Of a stretch of DNA of 64,000 nucleotides, positions 11,323 through 22,489 are shown in pieces. Origin of the DNA: Vitellaria paradoxa (lineage: Eukaryota; Streptophyta; Magnoliopsida; Ericales; Sapotaceae); NCBI GenBank assembly GCA_019916065.1, contig CM034233.1, positions 54,057,947 through 54,121,946 of the forward strand. The letters are read 5' to 3'. Position 1 is the stretch's first letter. The number at the start of each line of letters is the position of its first letter. The notes below the pieces were generated by a model, which was given only the letters and a program-made list of their open reading frames with translations, made no database searches and was not told the origin of the DNA. The position numbers were made by a program, and so were the translations under genes.

Positions 11323-13177
11323 ACCTGTCACGCCCCGGATCTCGTGACCTGAGGGGTGAGTGATAAACACACCCAACATGCATTAACATAACCAACCCAT
11401 CATCAGAGCAATGCAACGTAAACCAGTGAGCCCGAGGCATAGTTAAGATAAAATAAATTTAACCTTGGCTATAATCAAGTCACAAACTTCCAACAATTCT
11501 CTTATTAATACGAAACTCGGGCCTTAGGGCCCTTACAACCTAATCGAACAAGTCCTCAATGTACAATATTACAATTCCAAAAGAAATTTAAGCTAAATGA
11601 CCAAGAGCTTTGCTAGGCTTGGTAGGGCTCATGCACAACCTCCTAATCCAAACCTCTTAGCCCACCTGATTGTTATGGCTTGTACTTGCATCAAAATCTG
11701 TAGGGATGTGAGCACGGGTCCACTTGTGCTCACAATGTCTCAAACAAACATACATGATATGTATTCCAAACATGCATACTATTCATGGTGTATCTAGTTA
11801 TCTCAACATGTTCTAGAGTCACAACAATTTATCAACATAACTAAATAACCGGTTTAGAATATATAAATTTTTAACCACAATATCATAAGAAGGATTCAAT
11901 TCCAATCAATACTTAACCTTTAAAAAATTTCATTCATTGGTTCAAACCACATTTCAATTATCTCTTACATGTTTAATCCAGCCGACCACATAATCATATT
12001 TACAATATTTATCTTCATTTTATGACATCATAGAGTAGTATTCAATTCCAATTATTCTCCATTATTAAATTTCCCAACTTTGTATCCAACCATATTCCAT
12101 ATCACATTATCACATATTCAACATTTAATCACATATCCACATCCACATTACATTTGTTCACCATTCAATCATGAAATCACATCCATAGTACCATCATTTC
12201 ATTAATCAATCACATAGCCATAACCACACAATCCTCGGGGGTTGGGTGCATCCATAATATCATCTTTTATAGGCCAACACTCAACGGAAACGATAAATCG
12301 ACGTCGTCATTTAGGATCACGGTCCAGGGCCACGAGGAGCCAAAACACACACACAATGTTGTGGGCTACTAACCCACTGGCATTGACACCAAACCCTGTG
12401 CAGGTTCTGGGACTTTCTCCCCGAGGGTACTCTCTAAACCTTTCCTATTTACCGCACCCCACCACGGCTCCCATCACACACAACCAATCATTCATCACAT
12501 TCAATACTCATCAATCACAATTCACATTCATCACCATCACTTTCCAACACGCACAACCACATTCGATTTCATCATGTAGCACAACTCATTTCATCTCTTC
12601 ATTTTATTTAATCCAAGCCTCATTTAATTACCATCACTTGTTAACAAAAGTTCACTTTTCAGTTCATCCCAAGATTCATCACATATCGACATTGATCAAC
12701 CTTATTAAACATTTAACATTTATCAATATATATACCATTCAACACAGATGTCAATGTTACGGTTCATTCCATAGCTTATTTCATATCGCATTGATCAAAC
12801 CATATTAAGCATTCCACATTTACCAAAATTATAAACATACGTCTCTTTGTCAAGTTACCTTTCACTTAATCAATTCCCAGTTCATATATCTCAACATTTA
12901 GTTTACATCAAGACATATTTACAATTTAACTCAATTAAGGCCCTTATCTCAAAGTAAGCTTGCAATTCATTTCATTCAAGATAGCATTCATTCACCCTTA
13001 CAAGTTGAATCCCATAGGTTTAATATAATCAACCCTTAATCACTTTTTAAAGCTCATTTCCCTTTTTAAATCAATGAAACTATTCAAGTAAAAGTTTCAT
13101 GTGAAAACATGTTACCAACTCTTCCAGATGCCCAAAGTAGAAGGCTAAACTAAGCAATGTCAGAAAAGTGACCTAGG

Positions 13178-13285
13178 CTTAGTGGGCGCCTAAGCTGACA
13201 CTCAGCCGTGCGCCCAAGGGGCTTAGGTGCCCATGCCTTAATTTCTTGGGCACTCGACTGTGTCCCCCTCGTGCGCCCACAACCT
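13178..13285. repeat. GC-rich palindrome array, element A 5' LTR, array 1
   Basis: Same array as 5478-5590, with some copies eroded (GGGCGCCT, GGGCACTC) at their CpG steps. Confidence 0.7.
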
Positions 13286-14078
13286 AGGCCAAGTTTCGGG
13301 TTTTATGCCCTGTTTTTTGGTTTAATGATTTTTCACCCTTGGGACCTCAAATTGACCAAGTTAATGTAAAAATACCTTAAGTTTCAAGTTTCTAACATCA
13401 ACACAGGGTTCTTAGGCTTCAAGCAAAATAAAAAATTTAAGTTTTCATCAACCACAAGTCAAGTTATGGATCAAAACACTACTTTCACTCTCTCAACCTA
13501 TACATATATATAGACATGTGTATAACTCCCATTTTCTTCCATACATGGAACCAACACTTAAAGAGTGTTTTCTAATGGTAATCTACTCCTTGTTACACAA
13601 CACATATGTAAGAATGAGGCATTAAATCCCTACCTCAAGTTGAATAAAGATTAAGAACAAGAGAAGGGTTCTTCCCAGTTTCAAGCTCCCAACTTTGATT
13701 GTTTGATATCCTCTCCCTTTGATCTAAACATCAAACAAATCACATAGATAGGTTCCTTAAGTGCTTAATTGCATCCTTGCAAGGTTAATTTCATTTTGGT
13801 TAGGGTTAGAGGCACTTACCATACAAACCCTCTCGTGGTTCCCTTTGTTTCTTCTTCCTTGCTCTTATTTGCTTCTCACATGGTTTCTTCTTCTCCAACC
13901 CACTTTTCTCTCTCCCTCTTGCATCATATACACTAATATATATATATATATATAACCAATATTTTAATCCCCAAATAGTGTCTTCTAGATTTTTCCATCC
14001 CCCTAGCCCTAATATAGGTGTATAAGGGTAAGGGGCCGGATGAAAATTGTAGAGTAACACTTGTCTGTCCAATCCACT

Positions 14079-14160
14079 GTGCCTTAGGCGCCTAAGCTCT
14101 TCTCAGGTGGGCACCCAAGACCTTGGGTGCACAAGCTCTTTTCAGGTGGGCGCCCAAGGT
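14079..14160. repeat. GC-rich palindrome array, element A 5' LTR, array 2
   Basis: Same array as 6378-6460: TAGGCGCCTA, GGGCACCC, GGGTGCAC and GGGCGCCC. The TAGGCGCCTA copy has changed relative to its partner while remaining a perfect 10-bp palindrome. Confidence 0.7.
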
Positions 14161-14337
14161 TCCCCCCATTTTCCAGCACTTGGCTAAAATGTCACTTTTG
14201 ACTGCATACCCCCATTTCCTTCAATGTTTTCAACTCTAAACACCATTAATGATCTATACCACTAAATTAACATATCTTAACTTCCAAAACACATCAAAAC
14301 CATATACTTATACTAATACAAAGTCCGGGGTATTACA

Positions 14338-14342
14338 TACAA
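14338..14342. repeat. Target-site duplication of element A, right copy (tacaa)
   Basis: Matches 3621-3625 exactly. Confidence 0.9.
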
Positions 14343-15850
14343 GGAGGAAAAAGAGAATTTGATGAAGTTCTAGTGGTGAAAAACATTACTAAGGAAAAAA
14401 CATATAAAGATTTCTAAGCTAATAAAGAGATATTAGAATATTGGAGATCTAAATATAAGGATGAAAATGATGTAAAAGAAAAAGATAAATTGTTAAACCA
14501 AATGCAAACTATTTATAACCAACATAAGAACTTATTCAAAAAATATGAATATGTTTTCACTCTAGACTCTGACTCTGAAAATTCAAACAAGGAATACTGT
14601 GCAATTAGCGTGGTGAATGAAGATTCTGAAGAATCGAAAACTGAAACAATAGTTGATTCAGAATTAGATGAAGAACTAGTAAAAAAAAAACAAGATAAAG
14701 CTTAAACCTAAACAAAATTTTAGGAAAGAGAAAAGTAGGAATATCATATCAACTAGAAGTAGATCCAAAAACTAAACTAGTAACTGGAAAAAGAACTTCT
14801 TTCAAACATTTTCATGTGAAAGAAGAACATGAGTCTAGTTCTGATGAGATTTATGTTAAAGAAGAACATGAACCTAATCCTTCTAAAAAGGAAGACTTAA
14901 ATAAATTTAATATTGCTGTAAATGGGAAATATCTAAATCATAATGATGTACATCCTAAAGAATATGAAAGCACTATTGAAAATGGGCACAAGCCATGTTC
15001 ATTATCATAACCCATTACAAAAATAAATGGGATAGGAAAAGATTCCTAGATTATATAACAGGAATGTTACAAGAAAATGTATTAAAATGGCTAAAAGTTT
15101 AGGAAGGATCAGAAGATGGCAAACAGGAAAAACAACTTTTGTTTTGCTAAGTAAAGATAGAGAAAATGATTTTGCAAAAATTCTTTCAAAATTTTCTACA
15201 TTAATCAAAAGATATTTTTGTGGAATAATATCTTTAGATGAACACCAAAAAGAGGTGAAATATATTTTATCAAAAATAAAACTTTGTAATATTTGTAAAT
15301 ACACAGATTATGTAAAGTTATATTAAAAATACTTCTAGATGTTAAAACCAAAAAGTATGCCTCATTGGAAAGAACAGTTTTTTCATAAACTCCCAAACCC
15401 ATGTGATGAAATAAGTGAAAAATAGTATCCAGAACACCAATAAAAAATTGGTAGTTCTAATTATTTAGGATTAAGAATAAGCTGTGGTTATAAAATAATG
15501 ATCGAACATTGCCTTTAGAGAAAAGCTCAAAAAACAAGTTAAAAACCAATTGTCAAAAACAAGTGAAGGAAAAGCTTGTTGTGACAAAATCCTAAAATAA
15601 AATTGGGAAATTGGATGCTTTGTGAATAAACCATATCATAGACGCAAGAAAAAACACTTTAAAATCAAAAAGTGAAAATCTAGAAATAAAAGAATATTTT
15701 CAAAAAAGAAATAGGTTAGAAAATTCAAGAAGAAAAAATTTGAAAAGAAATCATTGAAAAATTGAACTTGCTATTTTTGCAATGAAAAAGGACATATTAC
15801 ACCTAATTGTATGAAAAGGAACAATAAGGTAATCAAATTTCTAGAATAAA
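14343..15850 (+). pseudogene. Endogenous caulimovirid relic: coat-protein-like region with CCHC zinc finger
   Basis: Continuation of 3330-3620. The order seen is an acidic and coiled-coil rich stretch (about 14480-15010, with runs of Glu/Asp/Ser), then a block with LCNICKYTDYVKLY (about 15280-15325) like the conserved cysteine/tyrosine block of caulimovirid coat proteins, a Lys-rich tail, and a CCHC zinc finger CYFCNEKGHITPNC at about 15765-15810. Coat proteins of this family have an acidic N-terminus, a core and a C-terminal Lys-rich zinc finger. The frame is broken many times by stops and shifts, so nothing functional is encoded. Codon use is strongly A-rich, unlike the retrotransposons around it. 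Confidence 0.72.
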
Positions 15851-16228
15851 AACAATCTAGAAATTTGTCTAGGAGAAGAAATAGATTCAGAAGAAGAAGT
15901 TTTATATAAATGAGAATCTATTTCTTCATATTCTTCAGAAGAAAATGAAGAATTCATTTTTCATGATGTAGAAAACAAATTTTATTTATGAAAATTTAGA
16001 AACTTTTGAATTTGTCCCTAAAAATGAATTAAATCAAATTTGTTTGGGAGACATAGTCAAAGAAGATATGACTATTGAAAATGATAAACTGGTTAAATAC
16101 AACAGTCTTAAAATAGAAGACTCGTATCACAAATCTAAATCCAAACCTTCGCAAGCCTAACACTTTGAAAGATGTGAAGAATAACAGAGGCAAAACCCTC
16201 ATCTAATGGGCAAGATGAAATAAAAATT
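15851..16228 (+). pseudogene. Endogenous caulimovirid relic: linker between coat-like and movement-protein-like regions
   Basis: Acidic, Ser/Glu-rich broken frames (for example around 15870-15970) link the zinc finger to the movement-protein-like region. No domain is recognised, but the same A-rich composition and frame decay continue through it. Confidence 0.5.
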
Positions 16229-16825
16229 TTGATAAACAAAAAAATTAAGAGACCTAAAGAAAAGTATCCTAAGGTAAGATTCATTCACATTAGTATAATT
16301 CAAATAGAGATTAGACCATTGTTTAGACTTGCAGTGGACTCACCAATCCTATGTGTAGTCCAAGATAAGAGATTTTATGACCTTGTTCAATCACTAATAA
16401 ATGGAATAGAATCAAATTTAGTATTTGGAGAAATTATTTTCAAAATCAAACCAAATTGTTTTATATCTATAAATGACAAGAAAATCCAAGACACATTAAC
16501 ATTAAGGATCCAAACTCAGAATATCAAGATGGATGGTAATGCCAATGATCTAAAATATCTTGGAAAGCCATTTATTATTTCACTAGTGATACCAAAGTTA
16601 AAACAAAAGATGTTGACTTTGGTATGATTGAGTTATAGGAACCCAAATCATTTAACACTGAAATCAAACCAAGATTAATAGATGTAAAAAATTTAAGAAT
16701 ACCTAAAGAATGGGCATTTGGAAATTTTACGAGAGATCAACTAGAATCCTCTTGTAGAACAATTGAATTTCAAGCATCAGGTAATGCACTCTACTTCAGC
16801 AATAACAAGTTATTTGTAAGTAGAA
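16229..16825 (+). pseudogene. Endogenous caulimovirid relic: movement-protein-like region
   Basis: An open stretch of 132 codons (16229-16627) then a shifted frame to 16825. The pattern, with VRFIHISIIQIEIRPLFRLA at the start, a central D-x-R block (QDKRFYDL) and a downstream xIPKEWxF block (about 16700), follows the caulimovirid movement protein (30K superfamily), which modifies plasmodesmata. The relic stops abruptly at the Athila LTR terminus at 16826. The order coat then movement is that of cavemoviruses and solendoviruses rather than petuviruses or florendoviruses. Protease and RT parts are not in the window. The lineage call is an inference from order plus motif resemblance. Confidence 0.68.
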
Positions 16826-18332
16826 TGACCAACCCTGAAATGTGTTCAAGTTCTACCTCTCAAGTGCGAGAGGGTGGTGACCGCGTGTAGATCGTGCATC
16901 TAATTAACCCCCAAGTGCAAGGGTGTGCGGTGTAGTTTTAACTTGGTGAGTCCGAGGTCGAATCCACAGGGAACCTAAGTTTTCAGCTTCTAAGTTTAAG
17001 ATTTTCTACACCTAAGTTCAAGAATCAATTTGAAGTGAAATCAAACAAGAATTTTAATAATGTTCCTAAATTTGCTCTAGTAAATGAAACTAACAAGAAA
17101 TCGCTAACAATTAATTTTAAAGGAAGTAATCAAAATCAATTCAAGAATTCAAGAATTAAATAAGGTGGATTAAAAACCCTTGATTTAACATTCAAGTTTA
17201 GGTGGAATGAAATTAAATCATAATAGTGCTGTAATTACCAATTAAAGTTTCACATCAAATGGAAAAATTAATTGGAGGATATCAACATTAAAGCTCTTTT
17301 AAAAATCCACAATACTCAATTTTATACTCACGTCTAATGGATTATGAAATCGGAAAGATTGTTCTTAAAAAGACACTTGTGGTTTCAAACCTAATCTTTT
17401 CGTTTCAAGATTTTCAAGAAAATTAAAGATTCAAAAACCTTTATCAGTGATTACTGAAACATGATCAAAAGCTTTTGTTTTCGAAGGTTCTTTAAACGAA
17501 AAACCAGATTTGAACACTAATGTAGATGTTTACGCTCTCACGTATTCATCTATGAAACCCTATCACATAATATGATTCAAACATTCCACCTTCGCTATGA
17601 AGTTAAATCAAGGAAAACAATATACGCTAACATTGTAAAGAAATCCATTCGCATGAATCAACAAATAAACAAGAAAGAAGGAAATTTAAGGAAAAAGAAA
17701 TCTGAAACTTTGATTAAACTAAGTAAATCAAATACCGTACTTCGAAGAAAAGAAAGAACAACGAAAAAACATCAAAACTAAAAGAAATCCACCAGCTGCT
17801 ATGCAAATCTTGGGAAACATCTTCAAAACATAAATGAAAATAATCTCTCTAAACTCTAAAACTCTCTCTCAAAGTATGGAAGAATGATGGGAGAAGAATG
17901 GGAAAATCCCCATAAATGGCTGTTCATGGGGTTTTTATTTCGCATGCAAGAAACCCTAAAAACGAACAAAAATAACGAGTGCCGCATCTCCTCGACTGTC
18001 CGAACGGTAGTATGCACCTAGTGTCGACCTGTCCGGATGGGCCAATGGCTGTCCGGACAGCAGTGTACTCCAATCTTCAATTTTCCAACTTTTTCTTCCA
18101 CTGTTCGGAAAGTGTCCGGACACCCACTCCATACAAATGTACCACGAGCTATCCTTCATCATATTCTTCATCTTTGACACTCCCAATGGTGCTTTTTTTG
18201 ACGTTTTTCCTACAATTAAAGAAAATAAACCAAATTAGTGTAAAAATTAACAATACGCACAAATAAATTAATAAAATGCATGATTATATGTTAAAATAGA
18301 AGTCTTATGATTGCATTTTTCAAGAGCAATCA
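16826..18332 (-). repeat. Element F 3' LTR
   Basis: 1507 bp. On the minus strand it starts TGATTGCTCTTG and ends GGGTTGGTCA. The start is a dyad (arms TGATTGC and GCAATCA). The end holds the phrase GACTCACCAAG and CACTTGAGAGGTAGAAC shared with solo LTR J and J'. A TCCGGACA array lies at about 17985-18130. The boundary is set by the break of the viral frame on one side and the polypurine tract on the other. Confidence 0.85.
17985..18130. repeat. TCCGGA palindrome array in element F LTR
   Basis: Five or six copies of TGTCCGGACA or near variants (GTCCGAAC, GTCCGGATG, GTTCGGAAAGTGTCCGGACA) in AT-rich sequence, upstream on the minus strand of an A/T-rich TATA-like stretch (about 17930-17942) and a CT/GA-rich leader. 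Confidence 0.75.
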
Positions 18333-18345
18333 CACCCCCAACTAG
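18333..18345 (-). other. Element F polypurine tract
   Basis: On the minus strand CTAGTTGGGGGTG lies directly before the LTR start. The preceding phrase with AGCAATGCCCTAGTTGGGGG is typical of the Athila/Tat group. Confidence 0.8.
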
Positions 18346-19544
18346 GGCATTGCTAGTCCCTAGCGATGGCTTTATTCAAATTAAAATAATTTATTATCCT
18401 ATTTCTCTTTTCGTTGGAAACACAGTTGCACTTAGCAATGTGCAACAAGCCTTTTAAACCCATAGGTTTCCCCTAGTGGACGAGTAAAGTCTCATAAGGG
18501 TTTGCAGTGAATCTACCCACAAAATTCCTAGACTAGTTTAAGGGATAGTAAACAATCACTTCAACAGTTTATGCTTTAACTTCAATGTGAAATAAGTGGC
18601 TTAAGCTCAAAATTTTTGCATAAATTCCCCTAATGTGATGGGACTCTCTTCCTATATTGATCATGTAATATCCAGAATGTAAGTTCATATTATCCAATCG
18701 ACAAGCCTATCTTGTATGTCCAATGATCTTAGCTTTGACTTCAAATCTCACTTGGGTGTTCACTCTCAAACAAAAATTCACTCGATGAGGGTTACTCTCA
18801 TGGTTCATGCAAGAGTGCAAATTGAATAATCGCGATGAAACCCAATCAAAGAATGACATAACCAAATAAAGTGTAGAGTGATACATAGTTTCATAGATGG
18901 AATGTATTAATGTAAACACAAGAAAACCACAATCTTTGACATGAAATGGATCAATGTTCTTAAAAATGATTTTTCGCCTAAAGTCCGTTAGGTCTTTATT
19001 AGGTTGTAGCGGGGCCTAGGGATGATGGCTAAACAATAATGGATATGGAAAATCAAAGTGCATGCCTTAGGATTAAAGTGGTAGTGTATTAAAATCCTTA
19101 CCCCCCAACTTTCTCCTTTCTACTCCTTAAACACCAATACTAAATTCCTTTTTTTTTTTTTTTTGTAGAGGACCAAGATATTTTTTATTCACATATAGCT
19201 ATGTCCTCACTTGCATATCTATTTAGTTTTTTTTTTTTCGGCCCCAACTTGCCCCTTAACTACCTCTCCAAACACGGCCAAGACATCCCAAAGCATGTAA
19301 GGGTTGGCTCCTACATATCTAAGGTAAAAAGGGTTAAAATTGTGGGTCCAAGAAAATTTTAATAAATTATTTTATTTTGAAAGCCTTCAACTTGGCTCCA
19401 AAGGAAATAATTTTAAACGAAAAGGATACAGTCTTTCAAATAATCCAATGATGGCCTAACATCATTCCCCAGGTTATCACCATTTTTTCAGAATCAATGA
19501 TCCATTCATGCAATTGAAAAGCAGTAACTTGTTGCATTTAATAC
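18346..19544 (-). other. Element F 3' untranslated region, distal part
   Basis: 1.2 kb without coding signal, including poly-T/poly-A runs (19148-19165, 19230-19240). The length and composition fit the long 3' UTR of Athila elements. Confidence 0.6.
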
Positions 19545-21023
19545 TGATTACACTTGAAAAGTGTAATTACAAACTCCTTAACTCAACACTTATTCATGCA
19601 TTAAAAGAAGTAAAGTTGAAGTTTTAGTGTTATTGTGTTACTTATACTTTATTGTTTTGTTTGTAGGAAAAAGGGCAAGGATGTCAAAGTTTATAGCTAT
19701 GGAGAGGGCCAAGAAGACAAAGAAAAGTCATGGTTTGAACCTCATCTTCGATGGAAAAGACTAGCCCAAAGACCCAACCAAGAGAAGGAAAGAAAGCAAT
19801 GAAGGAGATACTAGATGGTCCCCACCATCACCCAGACGGTCGGGACCATAGAAAGTACAAAACTTCAGACGATCCTGACCCCCTCTCCAAATGGTCGGGA
19901 CCACCCGTGATTTACAACAACCGCGTGTAAGCTCCTCTTCTAGGGTTTTTTGGCATATTTTTAAAAACCCATGGGATGGCTATGAAAAGGACGCCTCCCT
20001 AGAAGTTTCTACCATTCCATTGAAGTTTAGATTAGTTTTTAGAGAGTTTTTGTTCTTGAAGACTGTTCATGGATATTGTCGGCGTTTTATTATTCATCTT
20101 CGCATTCATAGTTCATCTCTTCTTTTACGCACAAACCTTGTAAGTTATTTTTGTTTCATCCTTTAATAGAATGTTTTGTTTATTTCAATTATTAAATAGC
20201 AAGATTGAGTGTTATTTTGTTGCCTTTGTGATGTTTAAACTAGTTGTAGCATAAAACCCTAGTTCTTGGTTCAACAAATCAAGAATGGGTAGTTCACGAA
20301 AAACCTTGGGATGTTTGTAGACCCTTCGCATGGGTTGTGAGAGCTCATGTGTAAGAATCTACCATATTAAAATCTATTTTAACTTGTTTCGAAAACATTC
20401 GAAACCGAAAATCTTTAACCACACTCGTTGAAGTCATTGGTATGGGTTTTCGAATATAATCGTTTACATACTTTCGAATAAGGTTAAAAATAGGTTTCGA
20501 ATTCATTTCTAGTTTCATTTGTTTGAAGAACTTTCGGAAACAAAGGTCTTTAACCATATCCACTTGAGATCACTGGTACTAACCTTTGATTAAAATATTC
20601 TTAACACTTTTCAAATTAAACCCTAATCTAGATTTGAATAAAAACATCCCAAGGTAAAGTAGTGAACTACCCGGACTTGAAAGTTGGATCAAGAACCTTT
20701 TTAGTATTGTGCTTGTTATTTAATTTAATTTATGAGTTGATTTATTTGCTTTAGAATTTAGAGTAGATGCTTTGTTGCACTTTAAAATTAAATTAAATTC
20801 TTTAATTAATATTTAATTCAATTAGAACCTAAAACAAAAGTTTGAGTTGTTTAAAAATTAGTTTAAATTAATTTAGGTTCACCTATTAACTAAGAGAACA
20901 AGTCTAGAGCTTTTAACAAAGCCCTCCCTGTGAATTCGACCTCGGACTCACCGAGTTTTAAAACTACGACTGCCTTCTTGCACTTGAGAGGTAGAACCCG
21001 AAACACTTTTTAGGGTCGGTCCA
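19545..21023 (+). mobile_element. Solo LTR J (Athila-type), inserted in element F 3' UTR
   Basis: Starts TGATTACACTTG (dyad with arms ATTACACTT and AAGTGTAAT) and ends GGTCGGTCCA. Closely matches 61265-62775 read on the other strand, and its two ends resemble the F and E LTR ends. It holds a GGTCGGGACC array (19820-19905), a TATA-like TTTTTAAAAACCC (about 19958-19970) and two ~80-bp direct repeats (about 20385-20460 and 20515-20585). Flanks aatac and aagca do not match, so the target duplication is decayed or was lost by recombination. Confidence 0.78.
19820..19905. repeat. GGTCGGGACC palindrome array in solo LTR J
   Basis: Copies ACGGTCGGGACCAT and TGGTCGGGACCACC with decayed copies between (GGTCCCCACC, GACGATCCTGACC). 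Followed about 60 bp downstream by the TATA-like stretch. The match in J' is at about 62405-62510. Confidence 0.75.
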
Positions 21024-21693
21024 AAGCAAAATAATGTAATGAAGCTATAAAAGAAATATGTGAGATGAAAGAAAATGTGATAAAGAGCATTATATTCAAT
21101 CCTCTCAAAAATAATGGTTTTAGGCTCAAAGTCACACAAAATAGAGGTTCTTAAGTCTCCACTTGTGTCTTGGTATAGCTGATTGACTATGTCTCATGAA
21201 CTCTACTCCTTAACATGCTGTCATTCCCTTGATCTCAAGTAAAAAGTCTACTAAACATTTGAAAAATTTATACTCAATTTCTCACTTTAGTTACCTACTC
21301 ACAAATGAAAATCAAAACATTCCTTATTTTCATGATTACTACCATCCTCAAACTAGTTATACACCCCCACATTAGTCACTATATGATAAAAAGAAAAAGA
21401 ATTTTGATGCAATAAAAGAATTTTAATGTAATGTACTTATGTTTTACCATGCAATGCCCTCATTCCAACTAAAGGCACACATTGTCCCCAATGTGTGTTG
21501 TAAAACGATAAATAGTGCAAAGGAAAGTGGTGACTAATGCATAAGTGAACATAAATTTAAGTGACAAATGATATGGAGGTAACGTAAACACAAGAAGAAA
21601 AGAAAGGATAAAAATAATAAATATATAAAAGGGTAAATATTACCTCATGGTGTCGTCAATTAAATTGAGCACATCATGATAATCAGTAAGGAC
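21024..21693 (-). other. Element F 3' untranslated region, proximal part
   Basis: Non-coding AT-rich sequence between solo LTR J and the fourth ORF. No motif seen. Confidence 0.5.
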
Positions 21694-22206
21694 TTAACTT
21701 GAAGGCTCTAAGAATGGAGGTGAAATGTTAGCATCAGGTATCTCACTCTTTTCACACTTACCATTCCCATCAGGTACCTTTTCTAAAGGTGGCATATCAT
21801 CATAGTTAGACAAGTCCGCGGATGATGTGATGGACAAGTGGTCCCAGTCAGGGGGTGGGGCATCGGGCCGCTTCTGAGCTATAACAACTTCTACCCATTC
21901 CATTCTAACATTTATTTTGAGGTCGACTTCATTCCACCAGGTAGCCTCAAATAATTGATGGGGTGCTAAGGTTAAAAATGGGGGAACAAACTCAGGTAAA
22001 GGTAGAAAATTTCGTTCGAGAAAGAATTCATCGGGCCATACTTCTAAACTTCCCTCGGAGCTCGTAAGGTCACTCCCTGCATAGCTCTCAGATTGCCATT
22101 CCCCTAAGCGACCCTCATAGCTCTCAGAGTCACTCTCTTCCTTGCTACTGAATGACAACACATCCCACTTACGTTTACGACTCCTAACATTACCCACATT
22201 ATCCAA
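21694..22206 (-). CDS. Element F fourth ORF: acidic 170-residue protein, intact, function unknown
   Basis: An uninterrupted frame of 170 codons with an ATG start, in an element whose other frames are broken. The protein begins with a basic patch (VRSRKRKWD, a possible nuclear signal), then a Ser/Glu/Asp/Tyr-rich stretch (residues about 20-55), a hydrophobic aromatic and Pro-rich middle (FLERNFLPLPEFVPPFLTL, about 62-80), a Trp/Val segment (NVRMEWVEVVIAQKRPDAPP, about 99-118) and an acidic, Pro-rich end. No family is recognised. It lies ~290 bp beyond the end of the third ORF in the same direction, so it could be expressed from the same 3' transcript. It may be a C-terminal part of the third ORF product cut off by stops. 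Confidence 0.55.
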   Translation of the reverse strand: MDNVGNVRSRKRKWDVLSFSSKEESDSESYEGRLGEWQSESYAGSDLTSSEGSLEVWPDEFFLERNFLPLPEFVPPFLTLAPHQLFEATWWNEVDLKINVRMEWVEVVIAQKRPDAPPPDWDHLSITSSADLSNYDDMPPLEKVPDGNGKCEKSEIPDANISPPFLEPSS

Positions 22207-22489
22207 TCATCAATAGCTGTATTCAAGTCATTCAAAGTGGACCTGTGCTTTCACAAACAAAAGAAATATAATTCAACACTTGATAAAAATAGAATGATTG
22301 AGCATGAAGCCATTAAATAACATAACCACAAAAATAATAAACTAGACAAACAAATTAAGATAATAAAAGTACAATAATAATCAAAATAACAGAGTTTAGG
22401 GTTACAAATTTGAAACCAAAAATTCACTCCTAACTCACAAAATAAAGTCTGCGCATGTAACAAAAGTAAATAAGATACACAAATGAAAC

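Larger units (their letters stand above)
6634..11325 (-). other. Element A internal region, non-coding but conserved with element B
   Basis: 4.7 kb without any recognisable gag, protease, RT, RNase H or integrase motif and without a long frame on either strand. It aligns by eye along its length with the element B internal region read on the opposite strand; for example, 8035-8155 matches 33845-33990 at roughly nine bases in ten. Conservation without coding is the hallmark of LARD elements, where the internal RNA may be kept for packaging. Short antisense frames at 7214-7495 and 7350-7571 recur in B but show no family resemblance. Confidence 0.8.
3626..14337 (-). mobile_element. Element A: complete non-autonomous LTR retrotransposon (LARD-like, Tekay-type termini)
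   Basis: 10.7 kb bounded by two ~3.0-kb LTRs that are nearly the same sequence, with a perfect 5-bp target duplication. On the minus strand the order is 5' LTR (14337 to 11326), primer-binding site, 4.7-kb internal region, polypurine tract, 3' LTR (6633 to 3626). Termini are TGTAATACCCC...CGTGACA. The primer site matches initiator Met-tRNA. The internal region carries no gag, protease, RT or integrase, which fits a large retrotransposon derivative (LARD) dependent on a coding relative; element D at 58267-64000 shares the LTR termini and is the candidate. It is inserted in the caulimovirid relic. Confidence 0.92.
11326..14337 (-). repeat. Element A 5' LTR
   Basis: 3012 bp, partner of 3626-6633, with the same internal order: conserved dyad (about 11708-11733), palindrome arrays (13178-13285 and 14079-14160), TATA-like AT run (about 13936-13954). 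Differences from the partner include CpG to TpG/CpA changes and a longer AT run. The close match points to a fairly recent insertion. Confidence 0.93.
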
